A DNA stretch of 64,000 nt from Eublepharis macularius (GCF_028583425.1 NC_072798.1:8868501-8932500); one strand, 5' to 3'. Counted from the first letter of the stretch, positions 24,010-37,794 are shown. The notes: generated from the letters alone by a model not told the origin. Numbers and translations: made by a program.

Positions 24010-24159
24010 GGCCGTTTCCACACACGTTGGATAATGCACTTTCAATGCGCTTTAGTTATCCTTTAGACGTGGATTTTGTGTTTCACACACGAAAACCCAG
24101 TTCCAAATGATCACTAAAGAGCATTGAAAGTGCATTATCCAACGTGTGTGGAAGCAGCC
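24010..24159. mobile_element. Hairpin MITE, GGCCGTTTCCACAC termini, distinct stem
   Basis: GGCCGTTTCCACACACGTTG then GATAATGCACTTTCAATGC, inverted at the right end. AAT on both sides. Apart from the terminal 14 bp the stem is unlike the other copies. Confidence 0.8.
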
Positions 24160-24200
24160 AATGTCTGGGTAGAAGCAGATCTGCCCTCACCTTCATGCTA

Positions 24201-24446
<246 letters not shown>

Positions 24447-24539
24447 TCAGGGCAATGTCCAAGCTGGGCCATATTTCAATAAAGGGCGGCCATCTTTTCC
24501 AACAAAGCATGCATCTTCAGGAGATAGTTTCTGTGGGGA

Positions 24540-24640
24540 GCTGTGTTGGTCTATGTCAGAAGAGGAAGATTTGAGCCCCAGTAGCACCTTAAATACCAAC
24601 AAGATTTCCAGGGTATGAGCTTCAAGAGTCAAGGTTTTGT
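24540..24640 (+). repeat. Half copy of TAGCACC repeat
   Basis: GAGCCCCAGTAGCACCTTAA to GGTATGAGCTTCAAGAGTC. Confidence 0.6.
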
Positions 24641-25243
24641 TTTAACCTTGCTTTTAGACCTTTATTACAACTCCTCCTTAAGTTACCTTAAACTTTTACC
24701 TCAGGAGGGCTCTGGACACAACCAATACTCCTTTTATTTCCACACACACAGAGCTTCAGGTGTTCTTTACTTACGCAGGCTTTTACCTCAAGAACACCTT
24801 CCCACCATTAACACTGTCTGTGGCATTTTGTGTGACCTATATCTTGCAGCCACCCTGACTCCCTCAGTGTTCCCAAAAGGTTTTTGCTGTCATGAAAGGT
24901 TTTTGCCTTAAATCTCATCAGTTTAACTGGTATTACAGGAAGGCTTATTTATGGATGGTTGTATGACAGAATGGTCAGCAAGTGAGGTAAAAAAGGGATC
25001 CTTTTTTTGCATAAGCTGCGAGGTAAAAAAGTTATCCTTTTTTGCATAACCAAAAGTAGAATTTATTTATAAGTACATAAGCATGATGATTGCACAGCAC
25101 TGAAAAGCATAACGGTTTCAGAATAAGTTCATAAGCTTGATTGTTTAAAAAATAGCGATATATTCTTAAAGCCATATTCACAGACCTAGTTACAAAGAGG
25201 AATTTTCCACACAGACCTTAACGGACAGACACAGACTCACTAA

Positions 25244-25350
25244 GGGCCAAGCTACACATGACGAATGACACTTGAACGGCAAGTGGATTTAGTGAACAGG
25301 GAGAAATACACTTGCTGTTCAAGTGTCATTCGTCATGTGTAGCTTGGCCC
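25244..25350. mobile_element. GCCAAGCTACAAGTGA-type MITE, short
   Basis: GGGCCAAGCTACACATGACG to its inverse at the right end, with only about 40 bp between the arms. Flanks TAA/TCA. Confidence 0.8.
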
Positions 25351-25402
25351 TCAGGCTTTTCCACACAGATTGCCTGACCTAGCTAGAATAACCTCTCTCT
25401 GA

Positions 25403-25604
25403 GAGCCAAGCTACAAGTGATGCCCTACACAGGTTGGACACTTGTCAGTTTACCTCAAGTTTTGATGGGAAATGTAGGCATCCTGGTTTTACAGCTTGGC
25501 TCTCCATTACAGCTGCAAGACCAGGATGCCTACATTTCCCATCAAAAATTGACGGAAGCTGACAAGTGTCCAACCTGTGTCAGGCGTCACTTATAGCTTG
25601 GCTC
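25403..25604. mobile_element. GCCAAGCTACAAGTGA-type MITE, GATGGGAAATGTAGG subfamily
   Basis: GAGCCAAGCTACAAGTGATG start; stem includes AGTTTTGATGGGAAATGTAG. TGA on both sides (25400-25402, 25605-25607). Confidence 0.85.
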
Positions 25605-25607
25605 TGA

Positions 25608-25785
25608 GAGTCTCTCTAGACAAGACATCTTACACGGGGATGCTCAAGTGACTTACTTTCTGTGTGGTCTTATATTCAAATGTACTCTGTCTCCCTAGCA
25701 GTGCATGTGTATTCACAACGGGAGAATAAGTGTAAGCTCTTTCACTTGAGCATTCCTGTGTATGACGTCTTGTGTAGAGAGACTC
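25608..25785. mobile_element. Hairpin MITE with GAGTCTCTCTA termini
   Basis: GAGTCTCTCTAGACAAGACA to GTCTTGTGTAGAGAGACTC. Uses the same TGA (25605-25607) as the MITE on its left and has TGA again at 25786-25788. Confidence 0.8.
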
Positions 25786-26124
25786 TGAGATGCGCACAGA
25801 GCGAGCTGGGCTCGCACACAGTTTATCTGACTTAGCCAGAATTTCTCAGAACTCCACACATATTCACTGAACTTGACAAAATGGACACTTTCCCCTCAGC
25901 ATTTTGGCTAAAAACTGCAGTTCACTTCACTTCATAGTGCACTTCACTCACCCATCCAGCCCCACTCCTTCTTATATTAGAGGCCTTTATTTAAACCCCC
26001 AGGAAACAAATATTAAAAACCCAACATTAACCATCAGAAATAACAAAACTTATTTGCATGCAACACAAAATACAAAAACTTATTTATATGCAAAACATTA
26101 TACAAAGAATCCAACAAAGGGAGC

Positions 26125-26195
26125 TCGGCTCTTGAAAGCTCATACTCTGGAAATTTTATTGGTCTTTAAGGTGCTACTAGACTGGAATTGTCCTC
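26125..26195. repeat. Right arm of TAGCACC repeat
   Basis: GGTCTTTAAGGTGCTACTAG, broken at the right by the hairpin MITE at 26196. Confidence 0.6.
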
Positions 26196-26375
26196 GGCCG
26201 TTTCCACGCGGCTTACCTTGTTCCGGAAAACAGCGAAATCTCGCGCAAAATCTCACAGAAAGACACTGTTATTGTATCTTCTCGCGCGATTTTGTGCGAT
26301 AACAACGTCTTCTCATGCAATGTCGTGCGAGATTTCGCTGTTTTCCGGAACAATGTAAGCTGTGTGGAAACGGCC
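26196..26375. mobile_element. Hairpin MITE, GGCCGTTTCCACGC termini
   Basis: GGCCGTTTCCACGCGGCTTA then CCTTGTTCCGGAAAACAGCG, inverted on the right. CTC on both sides (26193-26195, 26376-26378). Confidence 0.88.
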
Positions 26376-27487
<1,112 letters not shown>

Positions 27488-27987
27488 TCAAAGCTAGTAA
27501 TATGTCCTCCAGTGGTCCTCAACATGGTGCCCATAGCACCACAATGCTTGCCAGCATGTTTTCTGGTGCCCACTTCCTTCCCCCCCCCCAAAAAACCGTA
27601 TTTCCCCCAAGCAAAGTCCTGGCTTTCCTCCATCTCTTTGCACCAGTTGGTTCTTCTGAAGAGTCCAGGAGGCCTTTAGTTTGAAGTCAGAACCCACATG
27701 AAGAAAACTCTCTTCATCATAAGAGGGCCCCGGCTTGGAACTCCCAAATGGGAACCTTCCAATATTTGATGATTGGAGCTAGACCCCACGACAGCCATTT
27801 GGTAGTGGCACCCACTTAAAATTCCCAAAGTGCCCACAGGCTCAACAAGGTTGGGGATCCCCGATCTACTCTGACTGGCCACAGTTCTCCAAGGTCTCGG
27901 GCACAAAGGTCTTCTCCAACAAAACATGTAACATGAGCAGAGCCATCCTAAGCAGAGTTCACACATGAAGCTCAGACCATTGGTCAG

Positions 27988-28135
27988 TATTGTCTAAGTG
28001 GCTCTGCAGGGTCTCAGGTGGAGGTCTTCCACATCACCTACCACCAGGTCCTTTCAGCTGGAGATGGCAGGAATTGAACCTGGGACCTTTTGCACGCAAA
28101 ACTGTGGCTCTTAGACTGAGCCACAGTCCTTCCCC
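27988..28135 (-). mobile_element. tRNA-derived SINE (TGGCTCAGTGGT family), inverted
   Basis: GGAATTGAACCTGGGACCTT is the inverse B box and ACTGAGCCACAG the inverse A box. Confidence 0.75.
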
Positions 28136-28210
28136 AAAAAGTCACACCCTTCGAAGTCCTTTAAAGTCAATAGGCTTAGAAGGGTATAATTCTTCTTAGG
28201 ATGTCACTGA

Positions 28211-28560
28211 GAGCCGAGCGACAAGTGATGCCTGACACAGGTTGGACACTTGTCAGCTTCCGTCAAGTTTTGATGGGAAATGTAGGCGTCCTGGTCCTAC
28301 AGCTTGGCTCTCCATTTAATTGAAGTTTACAGACCCCCCCTCCACACACACACACACACACCCAGCAGAGGGGAAGGGAGGCACCTGGCAAGATCCTGAT
28401 GCCTGCACTTCCCTCCTGACCACATGTTCTCCCTCCCATAGACTGCCACTCTGTAAACTTCAATTAAATGAAGAGCCAAGCTGTAAGACATTTCCCATCA
28501 AAACTTAAGGGAAGCTGACAAGTGTCCAACCTGTGTCAGGTGTCACTTGTAGCTTGGCTC
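28211..28560. mobile_element. GCCAAGCTACAAGTGA-type MITE with nested palindrome
   Basis: TGA on both sides (28208-28210, 28561-28563). Inside, ATTTAATTGAAGTTTACAG and its inverse enclose a (CA)n tract, so a second hairpin seems inserted in the first. Confidence 0.8.
28346..28362 (+). repeat. (CA)n microsatellite
   Basis: CACACACACACACACAC inside the MITE above. Confidence 0.85.
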
Positions 28561-29494
28561 TGAATCTCTTTTAATTAAGAATGCCTGGGATATAACTTGG
28601 GGGCTTTATGAGTTCTTTCTCCCCCTTCTTCTAGTTCAGTGGCCTTTATGTCAGCCAGAGTCCTGCATGGTCTTTAAAAATGTTGGGAAGAGTTGATTAT
28701 GGCTCTCCCAGTGTATTGTTTAGTCAGACCTTTAAAAGTTGTATGCAGTGGTTTAAAAGGATGTGCAAGAAAACCAACTTTCTTGTAAAAGTACATTAAA
28801 AGATTAAAATCGTGCATTGAATTAAATCATTGGAATAAGAAAGGCTCTTTCTGGCAATGCTCAGAGCAGAAAGGACAGAGCTGCTTCAAAGCCGTTCCTT
28901 ACACCCTATCAGAGGACTTAATAGAATGTTGATTTATAGTGTCAAAAATCTGCTGAGAAATTCAGAAGATGGTCTGGACTCATATCACTCCATATGGCTT
29001 CAAACTCACACTGGAGGTTAGACTACTATTGGCCCAGGGTAGAAATGTCAACAATGATTGGGAAGTTTGAATTCTGGAGGGGGGGGGATCGCACATTTTG
29101 CAAAATCAAGATAGCTAGACTCGTGTGTTTGCAAAATTCAAAATGCAGCGAGTATGCATGGGAGAAGCACTCCCCCCAAAATGGGGACCATTAAGAACAC
29201 GGCTGGATCATCTCAAAGGTTGCTCTAGTTCAGCATTCTCTTTCCAGCAGTGTCTAGCTCAATTCATAGAGTCTTAGTTTTGGAAGGGGCCTTTTAGTTC
29301 AACTCCTTGATCTGTCCAGGATATTCAAAGCTAGAGCATTCTTGACAAATAGTCATGTAAACTTCTTAAATAAGGCATAAAGGAAGAGACATTCTGCTGT
29401 TCTTTTCTCCAAGCATGATGTTAAAAGATATACTGCCCGTGTACAGGGAGGTTCCATTTACTGATTGTGGCTAACAGAGGCGGTGGCCATTCTA

Positions 29495-29686
<192 letters not shown>

Positions 29687-30016
29687 CTATGAAAATGCTA
29701 CCGAGACAGAAGGGTCTTTATAGCATAGCATGTCCTATATGTCTTCATATACTTTATGTACTTGGACAGCTCTCGTGTAACGTGGGAGGCTCACAGAACC
29801 TGGGAATTCATCATCTGTATGTGTTAGAAAATACTTGGACACAGCACTGGATCGAGATATACTCACAGGGGCATCAGATTTGTTAAGTGAATTCCACCAC
29901 AGCTGGAAAACTGAAATAATCCAGCACATGCCTACATTGTGGGAAACCACAGGTGTGACAAGGTCGCTCATCTCTTTCCAGTTGTGAAATGCATATCACA
30001 GACTTAAGCAGGCCTA

Positions 30017-30208
30017 GGCCGTTTCCACACAGCTTACCTTCCCTCGGAACGACCCGGAACATCGTGCAAAAAAGGCGGAAGATCGCATTTTCTCACGCGA
30101 GATTTGCGTGATGTTGCACAAATCTCGTGCAAGAAAATGCAATCTTCTGGGTTTTTTGCGTGATGTTCCGGGTCGTTCCGAGGGAAGGTAAGCTGTGTGG
30201 AAATGGCC
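30017..30208. mobile_element. Hairpin MITE, GGCCGTTTCCACAC termini
   Basis: GGCCGTTTCCACACAGCTTA then CCTTCCCTCGGAACGACCCG, almost perfectly inverted on the right. CTA on both sides. Confidence 0.9.
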
Positions 30209-30855
30209 CTAGTTTGCAAGAACCTTTGGGCCGTTTTGTAAGGAACCAGGTGGTTGTCTTTCTCTTGGAGGATTCTACTCCGGGAAGAACAATTTGATGT
30301 CAGAAAATAATACTTAATAACTAAAGGCTTAGGCTTCATGTGACATTTTGCATAATATGCAACTTTGAGGAAGTCTGCGAAAATGCACCCACAGCAGTAG
30401 CATGTTTGGTCGATGGGAAGTGTGAAGATCTCTTTAAGCACTTGGAAGAAAGAAAATATAAGAGACTTTGGTGTTCGTTGCTCTTACCTTTGGAGTGTTG
30501 TACTATCTCTTTAATGAATTGTTTATCCTTGTAAAAACAACATTTGTATTATCTCTAAAGAACTGTGTATCTTTGTAAGAATATCCTTTGCAAATATATT
30601 GAATGGTAAATAAATATTTGGACTTTCTGTCTTAGCACAGTGGCATTTCTTCTAACTAGTTTGCAATAGGGCAGAGTAAGGAAGGGAAAAGGGGATTTAA
30701 TTATAAAATATGCATTTGTTACCTTTTAAAATGCACGTTCCAGCAATGCAGCATATGCTGGTGTTTTTCTTTGATTCTGCTAGTACACTCTTTATCGGTA
30801 TTGACATTGATAAAACTGTGCTCATTTTCTCCAGCAAAATACAATACAATCCTAC

Positions 30856-30918
30856 CTGTATATGATTCCTTTGGAATGAAGGAATTGCAACCCACAAATA
30901 ATTTCAGCAGCGTAGAAC
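30856..30918 (-). CDS. PRKCQ: PRKCQ exon 14: kinase helix E region
   Basis: Encodes [20 protein letters not shown] with split Arg codons at both ends. It leads into the catalytic loop, which reads YRDLKLDN in PKCs. Acceptor actttttcag|GTTCTAC; donor TACAG|gtagga. A 781-bp hAT-like element begins 41 nt upstream of the acceptor, in the intron. Confidence 0.97.
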
Positions 30919-30959
30919 CTGAAAAAGTCAAGAGTCTTGGTTTTATTCATTGTTTCTAA

Positions 30960-31740
30960 CAGTGCTTTTTTTCTGGGGGGACGCAAGGGTACACGTACCC
31001 CTAAACATTATGTGAATCTAACGGGAGAAAGTAAAAAATTTAAAATGTTGGAATTCCTGCTAAACCAACTCCAAACGTATTATTATGGATATTTATGTGA
31101 TTTGTTACGTTTTATGTAGCGTATGTTGGCAACAAAGATGTTTAGTTATATTTAAACTCACTAGGAGTGCTGTTCATCTTACAAAAAATGGAACGTCTTT
31201 GAGCATCGAACACGCCACCGAGATCGCTGGCATAATCGGTGATCGTTAGGGTGCAGACAAATACAAACAAGTCTTCTCTAAGCCACTTGGAGCTCTGGTA
31301 GTTGGAATCTAGCACGGTGATTGGTCAGTCTTGTTGCTACCCCTGATGGCGGTGACCAATTTGTGTATTTGTGTACGTTTTGCACAAAGAGTGCAAAGAG
31401 TTTGTCTATACCGAAACTCTTTGGTTGTGCGCACGTGTCATTATAGAGGGGCTTGGTTGGCATATTGATACCCATAATTCTCAACACTGACAGTCTTCTG
31501 ACATCATTTCCTTTCACGGTGTTTCCTGAGTCTCAGATGGAAGCGAGTGTTTAATCTGTGAAGTAGTGTGGTGTTTTACTGATGAAAGTTATTGTGAGCT
31601 GTGTAATATGAGGTAATGCATGTTCTTGGTAATTTTGTCCATTGACTGCATTTATTTTTTCCCGATTTGAACTATAAAATGGTGATTTTCTTGAGTCAAA
31701 CTGAGAGTACCTCCTAAACATTTTTAGGAAAAAAGCACTG
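30960..31740. mobile_element. hAT-like element, 781 bp, non-coding
   Basis: Ends CAGTGCTTTTTTTCTGGG and TTTTTAGGAAAAAAGCACTG. Duplications GTTTCTAA (30952-30959) and GTTTCTAT (31741-31748), one mismatch. No transposase frame. The ends resemble those of the shorter CAGGGCTTTTTT family. Confidence 0.85.
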
Positions 31741-32034
31741 GTTTCTATTCATATGTACGAGTTGTCTTTCTGCAAACATCCACAGAGGAAGAAATCAACA
31801 AGTCAACTGACTAAAATAAATCTAAAACGTTAGAAGAATATTTGAATACTGTGTTGGTCAGACTTTCCACACCTGGGACTGAATAAGCCTGAGGCTCACT
31901 GAGCTCACTAGATAAGAAGTCATGTGACAGGAAGAGGAGGAGCTAGAGTTATGAACTCACTTGCATCAACACCAGAACTTTGAGCTACAGTCCAAAATAA
32001 CTGGCTCTTTCCAACGCAGCTTTGGTGAGTGGTA

Positions 32035-32260
32035 GTGGGGGAAATGCTGAGGAAAATGTGGAGATCAGCATGGCACACAGATGCCATGATGACATCACTT
32101 CTGGCATAACCTGGACATGACATCATCACGTTACGTGCTGCTCTAGCAGTCACCCTAAACTCTATGATTAAACCATAGTGTTTTGAACGAGAGAGGGTCA
32201 ACTCTATGGGATAATGTCACTTCCGGGTTGTGCTGGAATTGACTGCATCATTGCCCCCTA
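32035..32260. repeat. TGACATCA / TAGAGTTTTGG palindromic repeat
   Basis: ATGACATCACTTCTGGCAT and ACTCTATGATTAAACCATAG are visible. Confidence 0.55.
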
Positions 32261-32520
32261 AGGTAAGTCTCCTTACCACTAGATCTACCATAGGGTAGAA
32301 CCACCCAAGGGTCAGAGACATGGAGGAATCTTCTCCACCCAGTGGCTTCTCCTGGTAGCCCTGTTGTTCTGCTCATATCACACAGAAAATGTTACCTTTC
32401 AAACCAAGGATCCCCACCACCACATTCCGAGGTGGTATGTTCCTGCAAGGACTGTACCGAATCAGAAATGTTATTGTTGGATAATCTCTCAGAATGGGCA
32501 GCAAAACTGACCCCATCTTA

Positions 32521-32613
<93 letters not shown>

Positions 32614-33219
32614 CTAGCAAATGATGGCAAATAATGGTACGATTTTAATTTGTGAGCCATTCGGAAGCACCAGAGCAGGAAATGGAATATTGCCTAAGCT
32701 ACTCTTTTATTAGTTAATGAATTTGTACTGATGCTCAAAAAATACCCATTTTACAGATGGGCAAATGAGGTACTGTCAGTACCACCAATGAGTCCAAGGT
32801 TAAATAGGAACCGTTCTGCATGCTCTTATAAACACTGACACCAACTCTCTTTCTATTTACTACCTCTACCCCTCCTTGATCTCCAAGCAAAATGTGTTGT
32901 CTACAAAGATGCACATGTATGCAGCCTTTCGGCACGTGGAAGTGCTGTTTTGCACCACAGATTCATGTGCTGTGCCACTTGCCTCCAATTCAAAGATGTC
33001 CCCCCACCTGTGCAAGAGCTCTTACACAAGCAGGAGCATAAGAATTGCTATGGAATTCACCTACCAAAGTACTGCATGGATGCTTGCACAAGCTCTTGTG
33101 GAAGCAACTGTGGAAAAGCACCAATGCTTTCCCTTGGACACAAAGTTACCCAAGTGGTGGTACAACCTCTCACTTAAACAGAATCTGGAGATCTGCTACA
33201 GAACTCACCTCTTGTAGTA

Positions 33220-33526
33220 AAAAGGTAAAGGTAGTCCCCTGTGCAAGCACCGAGTCATTACTGACCCATGGGGTGAGGGGCGACATCACATCATGATATT
33301 TTCTTGGCAGACTTTTGTTACAGGGTGGTTTTCCATTGCCTTCCCCAGTCATCTACACTTTACCCCCAGGAAATGGGCACTTATTTTACCGATTTCAGAA
33401 GGATGGAAGGCTGAGTCAACCTTGAGCTGGCTATTTGAACCTGGCTTCCGCCAGGATTGAACTCAGGTCGTGAGCAGAGCTTGGGTTGCATACTGCTGCT
33501 TACTGCTCTGCACCACGGGGCTCAGA
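33220..33526 (-). mobile_element. Sauria-type SINE with BovB tail, inverted
   Basis: AAAGGTAAAGGTAGTCCCCT (inverse of an ACCTTT tail), GTGCAAGCACCGAGTCATTA and a tRNA-type head ending TGCACCACGGGGCTC. Confidence 0.88.
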
Positions 33527-33600
33527 GATTTTGCACGAGGGCTTGTGGAACATAACTAGCAGCTAAGTGCTCGAGAAGAGGCGTTGCACAAGAGTTTACT

Positions 33601-33828
33601 CATTTATTTATTTAGAAATGTATACCCCACTTTTGTCCCCAGTAGGCACCGAAAGGCGCTTATATCTGTCTTCCCTCCTTCATCCCTCACGACAATCCTA
33701 TGAGGGAGGCTATTTTGAGAGATAATTACTGGTTCAAGGTCACCCAGTGAGATTCCGTGGGAGAGCGGAGATTTGAACCCGGGACTCTCAGATCCTGATC
33801 TAACACTCTAACCACTACACTACAAATT
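33601..33828 (-). mobile_element. tRNA-derived SINE, inverted
   Basis: TTTATTTATTTAGAAATGTA at the tail and GATTTGAACCCGGGACTCTC plus CTAACCACTACACTAC at the head. Confidence 0.85.
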
Positions 33829-34132
33829 TACTAGGTAACCAGACCTATTCTGCTCTCTCTTTCAGCCTCCAAGTATAGACGACAATAAGGTCTAGATTAC
33901 AAGACAGTTGTAGAGGCTACAATATTACTGATTGGATCACTTTTGAAAAAAGTGATATAAAATACGAAAGTGTACACACATCCCACCATGAAAACTCAAA
34001 GCAGTTTACAAATGCAAAGAATCGCATATTCGTGCAGAGCAAGCAAATCATGACTGTACATCTTGGTCCTTAGATTAGGCAGGAGTTGAAGATGTCTGAA
34101 GAATGAAAACAATTATTTGGGACCTCTTTTCA

Positions 34133-34345
34133 TATTGGTTAGAGTGTTGGACAGGGCTCTAAGAGACCCACGTTCGAATCTCCACTCTGCGATGGAAGCT
34201 CACTGAGAGAACTTGAGCCAGTCACACTCTCTCAGCCTAATCTCCCTTCCTTACAGGGTCGTTGTGAGGATAAAATAGAAGAGAGGAGAAAGATGGGACT
34301 TATTGGGTTGAAAGGCAGGGTATAACTGAAGCAAGCAAGCAAACA
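34133..34345 (+). mobile_element. tRNA-derived SINE
   Basis: TTGGTTAGAGTGTTGGACAG, CACGTTCGAATCTCCACTCT and an AAGCAAGCAAAC tail. Confidence 0.85.
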
Positions 34346-34442
34346 AACAATCACTTATTGCTCTTAAATGGGGCCAGTTCACACAAAATTGCCAACGGCA
34401 ACTAAGAGGATAAAACCTTAATTGCCAAAGGCCACTAAGAAG

Positions 34443-34608
34443 CAGGGTTTTTTTTCAGGGGGAACGCGGGGGAACGGAGTTCCGGCACCTCTTGAAAATA
34501 CTCGGCAATAGTGCTTGAAAATAATATGATTTCAAAGAATCCCATGTGTTTCTTCCTCATTTTCCTCTTGAGAGTTCCGCCACTTCTTTTCCCAGAAAAA
34601 AACCCCTG
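34443..34608. mobile_element. Short hAT MITE, 166 bp
   Basis: CAGGGTTTTTTTTCAGGGGG to AGAAAAAAACCCCTG with duplications CTAAGAAG/CTAAGAGG. The centre (CAATAGTGCTTGAAAATAAT) is shared only with the 166-bp copy at 49101-49266. Confidence 0.85.
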
Positions 34609-34677
34609 CTAAGAGGTATAACATAAAACTCCCCTCAGATTAAATTAATGACGTTTTCTTCTGCCTGTACATGGTTC

Positions 34678-35085
<408 letters not shown>

Positions 35086-35129
35086 TTAAAAGGGATTGTC
35101 TTCATCGATTGGCATCGTAGGGTGTAAGT

Positions 35130-35186
35130 AGGGTTGCCAACCTCCAGGCAGGGCCTGGCGATCTCCTAGAATTACAACTGATCTCA
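35130..35186 (-). mobile_element. AGGGTTGCCA-type element, fragment
   Basis: AGGGTTGCCAACCTCCAGGC and ATTACAACTGATCTC. Confidence 0.6.
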
Positions 35187-35258
35187 CCCTACGAATTTCT
35201 CACCCAGATCCAAATTCTGTAGCTTTGCTGGCCGTGCTAATATTGTGGACTTACATGT

Positions 35259-36029
35259 AGGGTTACCAGCTCTGGGTTGGGAAAATCCTGGAGATTTGGG
35301 GGTGCAGCCTGGGGGAAGGCAGAGTCTGGGAGAGGAGAGAGCCCAGCTGGAATGTGATGCTATAGAGCCCTTTCTCCAAAGTAGCCATTTTCTCCAGGGG
35401 AGCTGCTCCCTGTGGACTGGAGATCAGCTGTAATTCCTGTTGGAAGAGGAGGATTCAGCGCTGTCCCTTTCCTCAGGTTGCAGAGGGGGACAAACCAAAG
35501 AGTTAGAAAGATAGAGAGGTCAGGACAATCTGTTTACTGTTTACTGCTCTGTCTGTCCTTTGATATGTAGACTGCTATTCTCAGGATTTCCTCCTCCTGA
35601 CTTCCTCCCTTTCACCTCTTTTCTTCCTGGCTTTGTTTCAGGCAACCTCTCTCTCCTTCTCCTCCGTCCATCTTGGAAGCATGGATGCAGGACTTGTCCT
35701 AGCATCCATGTCCATCCTTAGACTAGATAGGTAGTTAGGTACCATCTCTCCTCCTTTCCAATCAGAGCATGGAGTTCCTACAAAAAAGAACTCTTATTTC
35801 TTGTCTAAATATAAGCGAGTGTACGCTTTGTTATTTTCTCTCCTGCACACACACCAGCCAGCAGAGCCTGCTCACAACAACCACCTATAATCATGCTTCC
35901 TCTGCTAAATGATAGACTCTGCTAATGGCCCAAACATGGAATCCTTCAATTAGGTTTCCTGGGCTTACATAACGATTTATTTATCAATTCCGGGAGACTC
36001 AAGGTTCCACCTGGAGGTTGGCAGCCCTA
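35259..36029 (+). mobile_element. AGGGTTGCCA-type element split by a solo LTR
   Basis: Left part AGGGTTACCAGCTCTGGG to TGTAATTCC; right part ATTCCGGGAGACTCAAGG to GGTTGGCAGCCCT. Confidence 0.85.
35438..35986 (+). mobile_element. Solo LTR, 549 bp
   Basis: Starts TGTTGGAAGAGGAGGATTCA, ends CGATTTATTTATCA (TG...CA) and is flanked by ATTCC on both sides (35433-35437, 35987-35991). A 5-bp duplication fits Gypsy or ERV elements. No internal genes. Confidence 0.88.
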
Positions 36030-36209
36030 TCTTTTTTATCTAAATCAGAACTTTACACAGATTTAACTCGATCTAGCCATGGATCTCCTGCATCTCACCT
36101 GTTTTGAGGCTATAAGTGCAATCCTATGCTGAGCTACTCTGGTCTAAGTCCCTTAAAAGAAATAGACTTTGACTGGGGTAACTCTGCATGGGATCACACT
36201 GTAAGAATC

Positions 36210-36728
36210 CCAATTTTCATTTAACAAAATAAAACATAACCCAGATCAGGATGAAATGTTCAAGGTGAGAAGAGAAGGCTTAGTAGGATGGGAAGCCTCC
36301 AAGAGGAGGACTTCAGCACCATCCAAATCCCTGTCACCTTTCCCCAAAATTAGACAACTAGCAGAAGAATAAATAATCCAAGTAAGAGAAAACTTGTATT
36401 TATTTTTACAGGTAACATAATTTAGCCTTTCTTGGTATAGAATCTGAATTTTCTTGCAATGGATTCCTGGTTTAGCACTGAATACACTCGATATTAACAG
36501 TATTTTTTAAAAATTCAGCTTCGGCTCCGAACCATTTCACTGAATGTGCATTAAGCCTAAAGGTGCTCAAGCACCCAAAGTTGCCAGAAAAAAAAAAAAG
36601 ATTCTCTGTGTTTAGTTTTCGGCTGTTCCTCAGACGCTTTGTGTAAACTTGGGCAAGTCACCTGTTAAAATGTTTTTGCTACATGGAATACGGATTGCAA
36701 GTCAGTCGTGGAAACCCTCAATACTAGT
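36210..36728. other. Intron sequence, nothing recognised
   Basis: No feature found. The same applies to 37279-37794, 38929-39225, 39490-39989, 42703-43087, 44191-44616, 46507-46896, 48151-48828 and 51079-51376. Confidence 0.5.
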
Positions 36729-37270
36729 CAGTGGCATAGTGTGGGATAGGGGCACCTGGGGCAGGAGGTGGTGTCCTTGACCCCGTGCACGTACACAAAG
36801 CACGCACGCACTCTGGGCTCTGCACGATGACATCACTTCCTGGAAGTGATGTCATCATGTAGGGACACACCCCCTGAGTGCTCCTGCAGTTCAGGCCACT
36901 CACCTCACTGCCCCTTACCACTTCGCTGTAGCTGCCCGTGCCACTGCTGGGCACTGAGCTGATGGTAGCGACATGGGTGGATGCAGCGAAGAGGTAAGGA
37001 GCAGGGGAGGCAAGTGGCCCGAACCATGGGGGCAGGGAGACGAGCAGGGAGGTGGGCTGCCTGCTGCACTGCCTGTCATGCTGCTGGGGCACCTGGCTCA
37101 CTGGGTGCTGAGCTGGCAGTGGCGGCGTGGGCGGTGGAGGGGAAGGGGCAGGGAGGGGAGCAGGGAGGCGGGCCAGGAGCACTCTCGGGGAGGGGCCATG
37201 GACATGGCGCCCCCTCAAAGTTTTGCACCTGCGGCAGCTGCCCCCCTGACTCCCCCATGCTATGCCACTG
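36729..37270. mobile_element. GC-rich hAT-like element, 542 bp
   Basis: Ends CAGTGGCATAGTGTGGG and CCCATGCTATGCCACTG. Duplications ATACTAGT (36721-36728) and ATACCAGT (37271-37278). Long open frames inside are a by-product of GC content. Confidence 0.82.
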
Positions 37271-37794
37271 ATACCAGTCTTGCACTGTGCAAAATAAGCA
37301 TGCAACTCAAGATATTGGTCAGCTTTTGGGTAGGGGTTCCTGAATTTCAGCCTTGAGAATATTTGTCAGGTAGTCTCCTTTGTTTCTTTAAACAGTATTA
37401 GCTGTAGTTGAGCAGCACTCAAGTGCACTGAAGCGCATTGCACATTCTTTTCTGATAGCATGCAGTGCTATTGCTTTGAAAAATGACATGGGTCTTGTTC
37501 TCTCTCTTATCTTTGTGGTGGATGCCAGATGGGGCCAGTTCTGTTACATATTGAAATGTTAGTCATGCATTTTGCAGCAAATATACATAGGACTTCTTAA
37601 AAAACAAGTATTGACTTTTTTCTTTTGGATAACAGTATAAAAAATCAACATATAAAAGGGAAGCCTACAGGTTTGTAAATACACCAGAAAAAGATACTGT
37701 AACCATTTACTACATATCATTTTGGGCAGGAGAAATGTCAAAGCAAGAAGGGTTTGTGTCTGACATGATAACTTAGAAAGAGCATATTCCATTT

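Noticed and set aside
30034..30441. 135-codon minus-strand frame near exon 15
   Set aside because: It runs through a CTA-flanked hairpin MITE and has no domain.
36724..37305. 193-codon open frame on the minus strand
   Set aside because: It lies inside a GC-rich hAT-like element, with low-complexity Pro/Ser/Ala content and no recognisable domain.
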